Shown here piece by piece: positions 21,816 to 35,600 of a stretch of 64,000 nt of DNA. How positions within the stretch are numbered: position 1 is the stretch's first letter; each line of letters begins with the position of its first letter. A program made the position numbers and the translations under genes. The stretch covers positions 15,372,001 to 15,436,000 of the forward strand of contig CM055888.1 in NCBI GenBank assembly GCA_029582165.1. Direction: 5' to 3'. This DNA comes from Portulaca oleracea. Lineage: Eukaryota; Streptophyta; Magnoliopsida; Caryophyllales; Portulacaceae. The notes under the pieces were generated by a model, which searched no databases, had not been told where the DNA came from, and was given only the letters and a program-made list of their open reading frames with translations.

Positions 21816-22703
21816 TGGCCCAACCTCCTCATCACCTTCATCTTCAATACCACCTTCCTCACTACCTTCTTCATGCTCAATGCCATCCCCCTCAACATTT
21901 TCAATACCACCACCTCACCAACTTCATTGCCACCCACCTCACCACCTTTGTTGCCAGTCCCAACAGTGCCATCACCACCATCGTTCATAGTCTCCTTATC
22001 ACCACCTTCATTGCCAGTCCCAACAACCTCATCACCACCGTCATCCCAGTCCCCTCATGACTTACATCAGGGCCACCACCAGCCACCCCATCACCACCTC
22101 CATCCACATTATGTTTCCTCCTACGCTTGGAAAGTGGTGACATTGTCACCGTTGTCTTCACCCTCTTCTAGGATGAACTTGGGGAACCAGGGCATGGTTT
22201 ATGAATGGGAGACGTTGCCCTCTTTGCTGTTCTCTTCACTCTTTTCCCAAGGGAGGGTTGTGGAGGTTTGATAGGGGAAGGTTGTCTTGGTTCAGGAACG
22301 TTACTTGGTAGTGTGAGTGGAAGGACATCTAGGTCATCCACCCCGTGCACATTGTATATTTCGATCTCCCCATAAGACCTTGCTACACACATGAGATCCC
22401 TATATTCATAATCATGCATAGACTTCCTCAAACTATCTTTTAACATCAACCCTGGAATAACATAATAAAACTCCAAGACATTTTTCACTCCCTTCTCTTC
22501 AACAAAGGACTTCAACTCGAAAAATGGAAAATAATCAATATTAAAATCTTCAACAACAATAACATCATCATCCTTCCCATGATACATATACTCTGGATAT
22601 TCCACAAACTTCCCCCCAAAGTGTAAGATTAACTTAACCGTATCCATTTGCCTAATTCAAACAAAAAAAAAGGTAAAATTAGCCCATAATCATTAATGAA
22701 CTA

Positions 22704-22960
22704 CTCCCTCTGTTCCATATTAATTGTCGTCTTAGGAAATCATGCAGTCAAACTTTAAAATTTTTGACCATAAATTTATCAATATAAACAATGAGTTGCT
22801 ATATAAAATTACTACCATTAGACTCGTAACGAATAATATTATTATAAAAATATAATATTACAATTATTAATAACATATTATGCAAGAAGTTATCAATTAA
22901 AGAGTGATATTTGAGACTGTGAAAGTGAAAACTTTGACAACTAATATGGAATAGAGAGTG
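22704..22960. mobile_element. Stowaway-like MITE
   Basis: A 257 bp element starts CTCCCTCTGTTCCATATTAA and ends with its near-inverse (gacaactaatatggaataga...), flanked by TA (22702-22703 and 22961-22962). The CTCCCTCCGTYCC-type end and TA target are the Tc1/mariner Stowaway signature. No coding. It lies just upstream of the MULE start codon. Confidence 0.85.
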
Positions 22961-23194
22961 TACTTCAATAGCTAATCTAACCTAAGATATTTTTATCAAC
23001 ATGTTTTTGAGAAAATGTTCATCTACTACTCACTCTTTTTCTTTTTATCTATCTTCTATAGATATTTGGGAAAAACAATATTACAAAACTTTGTAGGATA
23101 GTCAGTGATAAAATTATGTAAATATGCTTAAATAAAACTAAAATTTAGGGTTAAGTCAATGAATGTTATTAATAAAATAAGAAAAGTATAATTA

Positions 23195-23355
23195 GACACC
23201 GTTCTTTTGTGCATTGCGTTTGCGTCGCGTTGCGGTTAGTTGTGGTAGATAGCGGTGGAAATAGTAAAAAGGTAATGATAATTTACGGTATGTTGCGGTA
23301 GGTTGCGGTAATTTGCGTTGCGGTTGGTTGCGTTAATGCATAAAAGAACGCTGCC
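23195..23355. mobile_element. Tourist-like MITE (PIF/Harbinger type)
   Basis: 161 bp with inverted ends gacaccgttcttttgtgcat and, read inverse, ggcagcgttcttttatgcat. It is flanked by TTA on both sides (23192-23194 and 23356-23358), the Harbinger target. The interior is made of several ttgcggt / gcggtag words. Confidence 0.7.
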
Positions 23356-23358
23356 TTA

Positions 23359-24182
23359 ATATATTATTAAAATTGTAAAAATGATCAATAATATGAAAGG
23401 AGAAAAATTAGCTAACAAGTCAAACAAAAAAGAACAGAGACAATAATAGCTAAAATAAACAATCTATTTATTAAACATCTAACAACTAATCAAATGGCAG
23501 TTCAAATTTCTACGTTTACAGAAGGCTTAACACAAACTTTAAATCATTTTAAATCCAATTTCGTTTCTTATTTGTTTAGATATATTTTTACTTCCAAAAT
23601 TATATAGGTCTTGGGCAAGACAGGTGTCTTGTATTATTACTAAAATCACATTGTTATATATTAAATTGAAATAAAATGATATAATTAAATTTTAGACGTA
23701 TAATATTACATATAAATTGCATAAAGTTATACTTTTATTAATTATTTTTTATATTTAAAAAAAACTATAATATGTCTAACATATATGGTTAATTTGATTT
23801 GGGTATTATTTGTTCTCATTAACGTGACCAACACATCCAAATTTTTTAATAATTGATAATTACTAATATTTATAATTAAAAAAAATTAAATATCATGTCT
23901 CTTTTTATTTGTCAATTTTACATTTTCAATAATGAAAATACCGATATTTCCCTTAACTAATAAATGAGAATTTTACTCTACCTTGTAAAATTCTCCTTTA
24001 TTCATATCTTTCTTTTAAGGAGAGATATACTTGTCCATTTATAATTTTTCACTCTATTTTCAAGACACATTGATTTTGTAAAGTTAATTTTTTTGACATT
24101 TAAAAAGGGACGGAGGGAATACTAATTTGGTGAAGGTAAGACTTATATCCTCGTCCTTTTTATCCTTCCTATTTTTATTTTA
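23359..24182. other. AT-rich intergenic, no gene seen
   Basis: Strongly AT-rich DNA between two MITEs, with a run of short repeats of A and T tracts and no recognisable frame. Confidence 0.5.
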
Positions 24183-24557
24183 GGAAAATTGAAAAAAAAT
24201 AATCCATACTTTGGGGGTATTGGAAAAAAAATAATCTGAACTTACAATTTTGTTATGATAAACTGAACTTTAACCCCCGATTATTTTTAGCATCTACCAC
24301 CTAATTAAACTCGATCGAAAAATGATGTGGTGGTGCGCGATATTACACGCAGAGCATACTTTTAACTCGTGTTTGAGTTGCAAAAAGTTTCACGTATAAT
24401 ATCATCATTACCACATTACTTTTTGGACGATTTTAAATATGTGGTAGATACTAAAAATAATAGGAATGTAAACTCAGCTCATTCGTAACAAAATTATAAA
24501 TTCACATTATCTTTTACAGATAACCCCAAAGTTTGGATTATTCTTTTTAAATTTTCC
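24183..24557. mobile_element. MITE with ~150 bp inverted repeats
   Basis: 375 bp in which the left arm (ggaaaattgaaaaaaaataa, then tactttgggg and the long word tatttttagcatctaccac) is matched by the inverse of the right arm over about 150 bp with scattered mismatches, leaving a short central loop. Long arms suggest a Mutator-type or foldback MITE. I could not settle the target duplication in the AT-rich flanks. It lies about 100 bp upstream of the ABCD1 leader. Confidence 0.75.
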
Positions 24558-24649
24558 ATATATTTTTTGAGAATTTTAGATATTTCCTTCATTACAATAT
24601 CCGCTCTCTTTTTTGTTGATTAAAATTTAAAAAAAAGAAAAAATCCACT

Positions 24650-26630
24650 CTCCTTTCTCCTTCGTTCTCAGGAACATACCTCCACCTCCACCTCCTCGGC
24701 AGTCGGCTCCCACAAAATTCTCTGATAATCGAAATTGAAATCGGAATTGAAATTGACATTATCTCAATTAGGAATGTTAGTTCGATTTACCTGTTATCGC
24801 GCAATCGAGTCATATGAGCTTTTATTTCTTGGGTTTCTTTTTGATGATTCTGGTTGATACCTTCGGTTGATTTCTTGAACCATTCATTTGCATTGGCAAG
24901 TGGGAAGAACAGGAGGAAAGACACAGTGGGAATGGTTGAGCTGAATATTAGGTATTTATGATCGGTTTTATTTTGGAATTCTTCAATCAATGACTAAGTT
25001 AATTTGTGAATTTTCCTTGATCGCATTGTTACAATTGTGGGAATTGCTGAAATAGCGAAATTTTGTTTGTTTGGATGCTTAACTTGGATAACTTTCTGCT
25101 TGTTCTTCAATGATAGTCGAGTGATACTCACTGATACAGTTATCTGTTATAATGGTTAGTTATTTCAGTTATGTTTCATGATCCTAGTCTGTGGATGAAC
25201 ATTCATATTCTCGATGAAAAAAACCATGTCTGCGAAATTCATATTGCATTCTCATTTCTCACCTAGTTCGCTAAGCTCTATAATGTCACAGTACTTCATA
25301 CTTTATGCCCATGTTGCTTAATTCAACTAGGAATGTCATCTTGTATATATGTACATAACTGTCTGAATGGTTCGGCCACAGATACTTTCAGAATTTGCAT
25401 CTTTTGGTCTAGTTTTGAGTGTTTAGGTCAGGTGTCATATCATATATCGGTTTGAACATCCAATCCTAGTGTCTTTTCTAGTGGAATGAAGGGTTTGTCC
25501 ATCTGTGTGATATTGCTATTCTCTGTTCTGGATTGGAATTGTTGCCATATTTTGTCCACCTGATGTGTCTTTCTTCCCTTCTGGGGTTGGCTTTTCCAAT
25601 TTTGATCCACCAGGACCACCACTAGCCATTTAGTATGTCTACCCTTGCTGCTTCATTCTTTTCTTGTGTTCTATTTCTCTTTATAATTCATAGAGTGTTG
25701 CTAACTTTCAGGATGGACATGATAAACGTTCGTAATACAGCCAGCATGTCTATATCATTTTGGAATGACTGGTGCCGTATACTGGAAAATTGATACGTGT
25801 CTTGTTGACCACGTATGTACCTGTATCAGACATTGAGCAAGTGTCAAATTCACTAGCTTCAGGTTAGTAGCATTTTATGCAGGGTACTTGTTGTTCAATT
25901 TGTATATCATCTCTGTCGAATTTTATCTTCGCTTTTGTTTATGTTGTTGCCTCGATTCTCCTGTGATGCTTCTTTCGGTTGATATATCATTGGAATTTGG
26001 ACAATGGAGACAACAGTACGATCTAGAAATAGCAGAAAATGAAATGGATTGGAATTCGAAGATCTTGCTTGGAGTTTGCTGCATACTTTTTTGTGTACTC
26101 ATCTGACTTTTTGGAAATTACAATATAATACTAGCTATTATGGGAAGCAGGTTATGCAGGAACCTTGTATGTTTCTTGGATTCTTGGGTGGAAACCTTCA
26201 AGTTGTGAGATTTAGGTGGCTTTGTAGGTTTTCCTTGCACAATGGGCTGAGTAGAAACAAGGGTAATGGTCCATGGACATATGGATTTTAAGGTTAATGT
26301 TCAGTTGCCCAGTACGGAAAGATTCCATGTGATATGAGTAGGATGACCCTTTCACCTAAAGAATAATTTAGTTTATGAGCATTTTGTTTATTGACAGTGC
26401 TACATATAGTTATCCTTTTATAGTACAAGGATTTGCCACTTCCGCCTCTCAAATTTATTTCTATACTTTTAGGAAATCCAATTCAAGTTATCTTTATCTT
26501 GTGTTTTTGCTAATTCAAGTTGTCTTTATCTTGTGCTTTTGCTAATTCAAGCTGTCTTCATCCTGTGTCTTTCAAGGAGCAAACAGTTATCGTGGTGAAT
26601 TTTGTAGATTGAGAAGTGGTTCTCTTCAAA
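24650..26630 (+). other. Promoter and 5' leader region of ABCD1
   Basis: A CT-rich stretch (24650-24720, including repeated cctccac words) begins about 2 kb before the ABCD1 start codon and looks like a 5' UTR exon. I expect one or more leader introns before the ATG-containing exon (about 26580-26692). Exact leader exons cannot be fixed from sequence alone. Short frames at 25888-26291 have no family pattern. Confidence 0.45.
26477..26572 (+). repeat. 32-bp tandem repeat just upstream of the ABCD1 start codon
   Basis: Three copies of a 32 bp unit containing attcaagttgtctttatctt, with the attcaag word at 26481, 26513 and 26545. It ends about 60 bp before the ATG at 26631, within the leader or its intron. 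Confidence 0.8.
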
Positions 26631-29600
26631 ATGCCTTCACTTCAGCTTTTCTATCTGACAGAGCATGGTCACAGTTTTTTTGCTTCAAGAAGGTACAAAT
26701 ATTAATAATTTCCATATCTTGATGGTGGAATAGGTGTACTAGTTTCTTTAATTTGAAAAGATTTGACCTTGAGTTGGGAAGTTGATGTGGGTAAGGAAAG
26801 GGAAACAAAAAAGGAAAATGAAAAAAGGATGTCTTAATGGCTTTTAGAAATTCAGTGTGGTAAGTTGGAGTTGTATGACATAGGATTATCTTTGATAGGT
26901 GCACTACCTAGCTGCGGATCTTAGTAGTAGATTATGGAGCGCGAAGAAGTTTTGTATTTAGTTTGTTCAATTTATTGCAGACTGTCTCCAGAAACAAATG
27001 GCTGTAAATTTATTCCTGTAATTCCTTTTGACTGTCCCATGACTTGATCCTGACTACCGACAGCTTACAGCATACTTATGTACCCACTCTTCGGTGTTGG
27101 TGTTTCTGCAATGATGGAGTTTAACTATGATTGTCCTGCAGGAAATCATTACTGCTTGCCACTGGTATCCTGGCAGCAGGTGGAGCGGCTGTGTACATGC
27201 AATCAAGACTGAGACGTGGCCGGTTAGGTTCTTTTGGTCACTGCAATGGGCCGGAAAGGTTGACTGAGGACTCTGAAAATGACCACTCAGAGCCTACTTT
27301 TGGCAAAGGAAAGAAACTAAAGAAAAGTGGGTTAAGATCTCTTCAGATCCTAGCAACCTTTATAATGTCACAAATGGGTGGAAAAGGAGTTCGTGATCTT
27401 TTAGCATTGGTTGGCATAGTGGTAAGCTTCTTCATTCTATTTCAGATTCCAGACCTTGAATAGTATTGTAAGACTGTAATAAGTTGTGAGTGGGTAGCTC
27501 AGTATTGCTATATACATAATAGTTCTCCTCCAACAATGAGTGTTCACTGATGATTGTTAAGCTCCATCCTTGAAAACTTGTAATTCTAAGAGAGTATTTT
27601 TGTTAGATCCTAGATCATAGCACTAGGAACATTTCTTTTTATTTCTTAAGCTTGAATATGGATTGTACTTATCTGACGTCCTTAGGCTTTGGATCACTTG
27701 GCCCGTCTCTTGGCTTGTTGTGAGGCATTATTTCTGCGGAAATGAGCACTCTTAGTAACTATGCTCCGGATCTCTCTAGTTGGGAATTGATCCATTGTCG
27801 TTTCCTTGGATTATCTCGATTCGCTGTTGTCATTTCGTTCTTATATTTTTTTGCAAATAATTGCAACATTAAAAGCTTGATGTGAAATATGTCTGTATGG
27901 TATAATTTGAAGGCAAATTCAGAATGCTGAATGAGGCTAGATGTAGAAAGGTAGAGGACAGTCTTATTTTTGCAATTCCTTGTACTTTATGATTTTGGTA
28001 ATTTCCTAGGTTATCTTTCATACTGATGGGAAGGAAATGTGATTTAATTTCTAGTTTATATATGATTGTTGCTTGGAGGTCTTGTTCTCATGAATATATC
28101 TTCTTTGAGTCATCCTCATTCTATCAAATAATAGCCTGGCAGTTGTCTTACTCTTTCTTTTATTTTCCTTTTTCTTTTTTCATTTTTTGGGGGGGGGGGG
28201 GGGGGGAAGATGGGGTTGGGGAGTTTGCATGTTACATATAGAACAGAGAGTAGGAAAGGTGTTCAGGCAATTTTGTTCATTACTGGTTTGAGTGGTTTCG
28301 GCTCTATGTTCAATGTAAGGTTTGCTAGAGCTCGCTAGTGTCCCCATACCAGAAAAATAAAAACAAAGCATAATGAAAAATGTGGGAAACTAGGTTATTC
28401 CATCCTTGTTCTGTGGTTCTAATGTACCTTCATATTTGTCGGGGTGTTTTTGAGATGCTAGTCATAGAGAATAATTCCATTTGGAATCTTATCTTGAGGA
28501 GGTTGCTTGGTGGCTAGATGAATGAAAGAGGACTTACATCTCTTTGATAGAGTAGGATGGCTATCGTCCTATTCTAAGTCTATAGCTCTCTAGCTTAAAC
28601 ATGTCCCTTTCTGCCCCTTGTCAAAATTCCTGATGGTGTGGATGGAAAAATAGATAATCCATGACGATAAGAGTTATAAGTCACTAGAACTGAGATATCA
28701 GGCAAAGGACTTGGGTTATGTTCCCTTTTGTAATTTGGTTTCGTAAGGCATGCTTTAGTTACAGCATCAAGTTTTGCTTTAATAATTATTTTTCTTTTCT
28801 GTTCATCTATAATGCTGTCATGCAGATATTTATTGTCTATGTTAATCTTTTCTGCAGGTTTTGCGAACTGCTGTGAGCAATAGACTGGCTAAAGTGCAGG
28901 GCTTTCTTTTTCGAGCAGCTTTTCTCAGACGCGTGCCATCGTTTTTCAGATTGATTATCGAAAATGTTCTTTTGTGTTTCCTTGTATCAACCTTCCATTC
29001 TACTTCGAAGTACATAACGGGGACCCTTAGCTTGCAGTTCAGAAAAATTCTGACAAAGCTTATCCATGGACATTATTTTGAGGTATGTTCAGTAGCTGTC
29101 CTTTATATGCCATATTGTTCTTTGAAGTTGCTTTGTGTTATCTTTTGGTTGTAGCAAGCCAGCAAGGTAAATGCTGCTAGTCCTTGAGCTACACCTCTTA
29201 AGTTCTATTCCTGTGAGCATTAACATTTATCTCGTTATTAAGAATGACAGAGATTCTGCTTTTGACATTCTTTATTCAAATTGAAGATTTTCTGCTGATG
29301 AATTTACTTTTCTTTATCCTTTTCAAAGTTTCAACGCACTTTAGTCTTGTATTTCTTGGCTGTACGATAATTGATATTAGATAATTCTATTGATGGAGCT
29401 AGAGACCAAGCAAGAGGATTATGTGGCCAATCAATCAGAAAGTGACTTTTTTCACCTTTTCCCTGTTCTTGATAAATGATCTCATTCACGGCCGTAACAT
29501 TTTTGTACTTTATAGTAGTACAAAAGGCATTGTAGATGTTGATTTGTTGGCTTTCTTAGTGATGGTCTTCTATTTCTACCATGTTTGATTAATTCCTTCT

Positions 29601-32600
29601 TTGCAATTAGCTTTGTTTCTACTTCGTTGAAACAGTTTTTTTTTTTTTTTTTTTTTTTGTCAATTACTCCCTCCGTCCTAAATTAATTGACATTGGGCTA
29701 AGTATTAATTACTAACAAATTACAATGAGTACCAATATGAAATTACCGTCATTAGAAAGATGTTTTATTAAAAATTACGATGGAGGTAGTTTCATATTGT
29801 AACTCATTGTAATTGATGAATAATTAACGGTCAAAGTTTAGTTAAAATGTCAATTAATTTGGGACGGAGGGAGTAAATACTTCTGGAGAATTCTCTTTGG
29901 CCTTCTTATATGAAAAGCAATGTTTTAGCCTTATTTTGATGAAAAGCCCCTGCTGAAACATGGATATTGTTTGAGTGCCTCTTCTTAGGTGAGGAATGCA
30001 GTCGGTGATGACATGGCAATGCTTGAAGAGCATTAGAGGTTTCATAATACTGTAAATAGTCAAAATCTGTTCCGTTTTCATATCTGAAGATGTTACTCTT
30101 TAGTAGTTGCTACCAAAGGTAGAAGTCTTGACGTTTCTTTTAGAATATATACATTTTTTCTTTGGGGGGGGGGGGGGTATTGCAGAACGTTCTTCTTGTT
30201 CAACTCTCTCTCTCTCTCTCTCTGAGTTTTGCTGGCCTCCTGTAACAGATTCTTAGTTCCAGATTTAAGAATAAAAACAGAAAGGTCAGATGGTGTACTG
30301 AGTTTGGCAATAGGTATGGTTAACATGAGCTGGTTAGAGAGCTGGGTACCTATGTCAAAAATGCGAGTCTCTTGGAATCGGTCCCTCTGTTTGGAGGAGG
30401 TGAGGCTACCTAAGTGTGAACAATTGAATCTCCCTAGACATTACTGAAGCTGGAACCACAATAGGACTACTTGTATTCCATTGAATCTCCCTATTCACTT
30501 CAGAAGCAGGACCCAGATTATAAGAATGTAATTATGCTTAATGTGTTATGTAGGCTGCTAAAACGAAGGTAGTAGAAAATCCAATTCCACCGACTTTCCA
30601 GCAGAGTGGCCGGCATTATGTTAACTGAAGGGCTTATGACCATCATTAGCTCTGTCAAACAGCCTTTTTCTTTTTTTTTTTTGCTTACTCACGCGGTCAT
30701 TTTTCTTTTATTTTTTGTTGCTCATTTGTAATTCTTTGTATTGAATTTGTTTCTTCGTGCCTCCTGCAAACTCCTTGTTGTGAGTGTAGTTGGGTCATTT
30801 TTTACCGAATGCATTTAGGATTCTGTGAATCTTCATGGTTCCTAAAAGCAGTATTTATATTTTCTCATATCGTACTGTTATCATGATTGTGCTTGCTTCT
30901 TCTATTAGTCACTGCATGAAGTGTGACCTCTAACTACATGGTAACTGTGTGTATCATTTACTGAAGGGACATTTCTGTTTTTAGAACATGACATACTACA
31001 AAATATCCAATGTTGATGGCCGGGTAACTAATCCAGAACAACGGATTGCTAGTGATGTTCCAAGGTTCTGCTCTGAATTAAGCGAACTTGTACAAGAGGA
31101 TCTTGCAGCAGTCACGGATGGGTTACTGTATTCTTGGCGCCTTTGTTCCTATGCGAGCCCAAAATATATTTTCTGGATTTTGGTATCTCCAACCCCGCGA
31201 CTTCTATATGTTATTTTCCTTTTGCCTAGATTTCCACTTCACTGTGCGGTGCTGGTTTCTCAAATTCTCATGATGTCCTAATTTCGTGCAGGCATATGTA
31301 TTGGGAGCAGGGACTATGATCAGGAAGTTCTCTCCTGCATTTGGAAAGCTGATGTCCCAAGAACAACAATTGGAGGGGGAGTACAGATTACTTCATTCTC
31401 GTTTACGGACCCATTCAGAAAGTATTGCATTTTATGGGGGACAAGCTAGAGAAAAGTTTCACATTCACCAGAAGTTCAAGAGTTTAGTTAAGCATGCGGG
31501 CAGTGTCCTGCATGACAATTGGTGGTTTGGGATGATCCAAGACTTCTTCTTGAAATATCTTAGTGCAACTGTTGCTGTTGTTCTGATAATTGAACCCTTT
31601 TTTTCTGGTAATTTGAGGCATGATGGTTCAACGATAGGACGTGCAGAGATGTTAAGCAATCTTAGATATCATACAAGTGTTATCATTTCACTTTTTCAGT
31701 CCTTAGGAACCCTGTCCATTTCCTCAAGGCGACTTAACCGTCTCAGGTACTTGAATTTGGTATCTCTGCAGAGTCTTTCTATTATACAGTTGTCCAGCTG
31801 TCTTATCTCCTTTGCGCAGTTCTATTGTGTTTCGAAATTTCTGTGGTTGGTGATTTGTGCTTTACTTTATTAGAGCTCCATTTGCTACTTGATTGCGTTA
31901 AAAACTTTCAATGGTTTTGGCACTCCCCATGTCACATAAAATTATCCGTGATTACTTTTAAGAAACTCAGTTTTGAGCCCCTTTTTACTATTGCTAGTAT
32001 TAAAAGATTACCCTCGTTTAAAATCAATAGAATTGTGCATAGAAAGATGCTCTTGAAAAAAAGTTTCAAGTTGTATGGTTACTTATTTTTTGGGATTACT
32101 GGATTCTAGTGGTCCCTACTCAGCTTTTATATGCTAATAGTCCCTACTTTTTTTCTTTTTTTTTTTGTATTCCGGTGATCCTAAAAAAAAAAAATCAAAT
32201 TTGTATTCTAGTGGTACCAAATCTATCTCCCTATTTTCCCTAATTTTTTTCATTCTTGCTCCCATTTTTCTAGTTTATTTTCATTCCTGCTCCCAGAAAT
32301 GTTATGAAGTGTAGTTACTAAAAGAATTTTTAAATTATTTTTTTGAGAATCCTAGCAATTATTACGATTTTTTTAAAGGAATAAAAGAGAAAAAATCATA
32401 AAAATTAGAAAAAAAAATCGAAAGAATTGGGACAAACGTTGAAAATACACTAAAAATCGTGGGTAAGTGTTGTGCTAAGTTTTGGAGTAAGCGCAAGTCA
32501 AAATCCATGATACTTAGCCCCTTGATTCGGTGGTGTCCCACCACAATACAGTTTTCCATTTTCTAGGACCACTAGAATACAAAAAAAAAAAAAGAAAAAA

Positions 32601-35600
32601 AAAAGTAGGGACTACTGGCATACAAAAGCAGAAAACAGGGACCACTAGAATCCAATTTTCCTAATTAAGCCAGAAGCATTACTGTTTTCTTTTTGGCCTA
32701 CTGTTGATTTACTAATTGTTGGCACAATACAGTGGTTATGCAGACCGCATCTATGAGTTAATTGCTGTTTCTCGAGAGCTAGGCTTCCAAGACAACCCTT
32801 CTTCACAGAGAAATGGGAATAGAAATTGTTTTACTGAAGCTGAGTACATTGAATTTTCTGGTGTTAAGGTGCTTACTTTCAGCTATTATTTATAATTTGC
32901 GTTTACACTTGTGTTTTTCTGGCTTTTAGATTGGAAATAATGTTTTCTGTTGCGCAGGTAGTTACCCCATCAAACAGCATTCTAGTGGAGGACCTGACGC
33001 TTAAAGTTGAACCAGGATCTAATCTTTTAATCACAGGTAGCTGTTGAACTATCACTCTTACCTGTCTTCTTCTTGTCTCACTTTGTTGATATGCTGTGGT
33101 TCCATCTTAGGCTTTAGCCTTTAAGCATCATTTTTGCTGCCCTTGGAGCTTTTCAGTCTCTAGTTTCTTCTTTAATTTTCCTCTTATCATGACAGAGTCC
33201 TAGCCATGGAAGGAAGAAACCTTAGTCACTTTGTTTCCAATTGAGGGATTAGGAAGGAAAGTAATGGAAGTATGAGACAACTGCCTGAATTTAGAAGTTT
33301 TTATGATTACAAATGAATTGTTTATTGGACTATTATATATTATTTAGTTTGTTCTTTTAGTTGGCTGTAGTATTTGGTTCGGCTAGGAGTGTTATGGTTG
33401 CCTTACTATTCTTTGGATGTTTTTGCTTATAATTTTATGTTAAGCATATGGATAATTGGACACGTGTCCAATGTGCTGTTATTTAGGAGTCAATTATAGG
33501 GGTATGGAGTCATGTTGCGCTTTGTTTGGCTAGGGAAGATTTCCACAATGCTGGATTTTCTCATCTGTCTTCATTTATAATTTAAAGTTATTTTGTGAAA
33601 CATGTTCTTTTCCATCTGAGAGGGAGCTGGGGTTTGAAGCTTGTGAGGGTATAGTGCTGGCCACATTTAGATTCTCAGGCTACAGGTCTGGCCACATTCA
33701 GATTCTTTTTGAGCAGTATTGTTTTTACAGCTTACATTTGACTGAATGCAAAGTAGTGGAGTTGTCGATGGCAGTCCTACTAGTAAGCAAAGTTACAAAG
33801 CTTTTCCTGTGTAGAAGGGAAAATTTTCAAGATAGCAGCATATTGTAAAATATGTAGGTAAAATACCATTTGCATGTCTATCATTGGGTGTGCTACTTCA
33901 ATGTGTCTGGAACGTGACAATTCCTACTTTGATACCTATATTTTGAAAGTATGTTCACCTTTTGCCTGTTGTCCATGACATGGATAGTTGAAAAAGTATA
34001 GTTTTTTTCATCTTAGATTTTAATGGACTAAATCAAAGTGTTTCTTCTGCTTCTTTTCCATGGCATACTAGGTAATGAACGGTTTTTAAATGTTGGATCA
34101 GTTGAAACCAGTTGCTGTGAATTCCTAAATTTAATTGTAAGATTGCTATGCCAGACCCCTCCATACCTTGCCTAGTGGTGGGATTTTGGAGATTTGGATT
34201 TGGATTCACCTTTTGCCTATCATTGGCACTATTGACTGGACTGATAACTTTGTTTGTGGTGTTGTCCATTTGTTCAATGGGCAATGTTTTTAGAGATGCT
34301 ATTAGGGACGTAGGTGCAGATCATTGGTCTTTGTGCCTCTTTTACTTGGTTTCTCATTTTTGTGGTTTAAACATAATTGCTACGGAATACTCTTCAGTGA
34401 GTTTATATTTGATTTTTGTCCCCTATGTGAAGGTCCAAATGGTAGCGGCAAAAGCTCACTTTTCCGAGTTCTAGGGGGACTTTGGCCTCTAGTTTCTGGA
34501 CATATTGCCAAACCTGGAGTTGGGTCTGACCTTAACAAAGAGATCTTTTATGTACCGCAGAGACCATATACAGCAGTTGGTACACTTCGGGATCAGCTGA
34601 TTTATCCTATTACTGCAAATCAGGAGGTTGAATGTTTGACGCATAGCGGAATGATAGAGCTGCTGAGAAATGTTGGTTTCCCCTCTATTTGTATCTTTGA
34701 CTGCCTTGCAGCTTTATACAGTTACCCAAATCATTAGCCGCCGTCAAATTATGTTATCGTTAGGTTTTTTATTGTTCCCTTGCTAGGTTGACCTTGAGTA
34801 TCTGCTTGATCGCTATCCTCCTGACACCGAGGTGAATTGGGGAGAGGAACTTTCTTTGGGCGAGCAACAGCGACTGGGAATAGCAAGATTATTCTATCAT
34901 AAGCCCAAGTTTGCTATTCTCGATGAATGTACAAGTGCTGTAACTACTGATATGGAAGAGCGCTTTTGTGCAAAGGTCCGAGCTATGGGGACTTCATGCA
35001 TCACCATATCACATCGTCCTGCTTTAATTGCATTTCATGATGTCGTTTTGTCCTTGGATGGGGAAGGAGGATGGAGTGTTCACTACAAAAGGTTGAGTTT
35101 GGCTTCGCCTTTGTGACTTTTCTGATTTTCTTTTATGTCATGTTATGTATCTCAAGAAATTGCTCACCTGACGACTCCATTTTTGCAGGGATGACTTTCC
35201 CATAGATGATGAGAATGTGTCGCATGTGACGAAGCCTTTAGAGTCTGAACGCCAAAATGATGCGTTGACTGTGCAACGAGCTTTTGCCACTGTTAAGAAG
35301 GTTACAGCATTCCTGTTTCTGTTTTTCTTTAAGACAGAATGACATGCAAATTTTAGTTTTCCTTTACTAGTTAATTTCTGGGATCGTTGCAGTGAATTTC
35401 GTACTTTTTCTTTCCTGTAGGGATCTTCATTCTCCAGGTCAAACTCACATTCCTACATCTCAGAGGTCATTGGAGCATCTGCTCCTGTTGATCTAGCTGC
35501 TACTTTGCTACATGTTCCACAGCTAGAAGCATCTTCCAAAATGTTGCCGCTGAGAGTTGCAAAAATGTTCACGATACTTGTGAGTGCCTCTTTTTTGTTT

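Larger units (their letters stand above)
19892..22647 (-). pseudogene. Mutator-like (MULE) transposase gene, catalytic domain deleted
   Basis: Read from 22647 leftward. A PB1-like N-terminal domain (VKLILHFGGKFVEYP, then FYYVIPGLMLKD; 22647-22168) is typical of plant MULE proteins. An acidic Gly/Glu-rich linker with tandem repeats follows (22160-20990). A frameshift occurs near 21045. An intron (about 20742-20907, AAG|gtataa ... cttcag|GTG) interrupts the start of the MuDR zinc-binding domain (MTFATPDKFKATV). An in-frame TGA lies near 20619. The domain continues ASWDKKLATYVVKTLKDKHTCNR and AELVRR, then decays with several stops. Near 20160 it joins directly to the C-terminal zinc knuckle CKNCGRRGHNSR (20152-19892). 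The DDE catalytic core and SWIM finger are absent. It is convergent with the GRF gene. Confidence 0.85.

Noticed and set aside
21592..22271. Plus-strand His/Pro/Ser-rich frames of up to 132 codons
   Set aside because: They are antisense to the acidic Gly/Glu-rich linker of the minus-strand MULE gene and consist of its repeats.
25888..26291. Two overlapping frames (72 and 80 codons) before ABCD1
   Set aside because: No motif, and they sit in the leader/intron region of ABCD1 just ahead of its real first coding exon.
32140..32600. Frame at 32362-32559 (-) as a small gene
   Set aside because: It lies within the AT-rich interior of a MITE and is not conserved in the sister copy at 44421.
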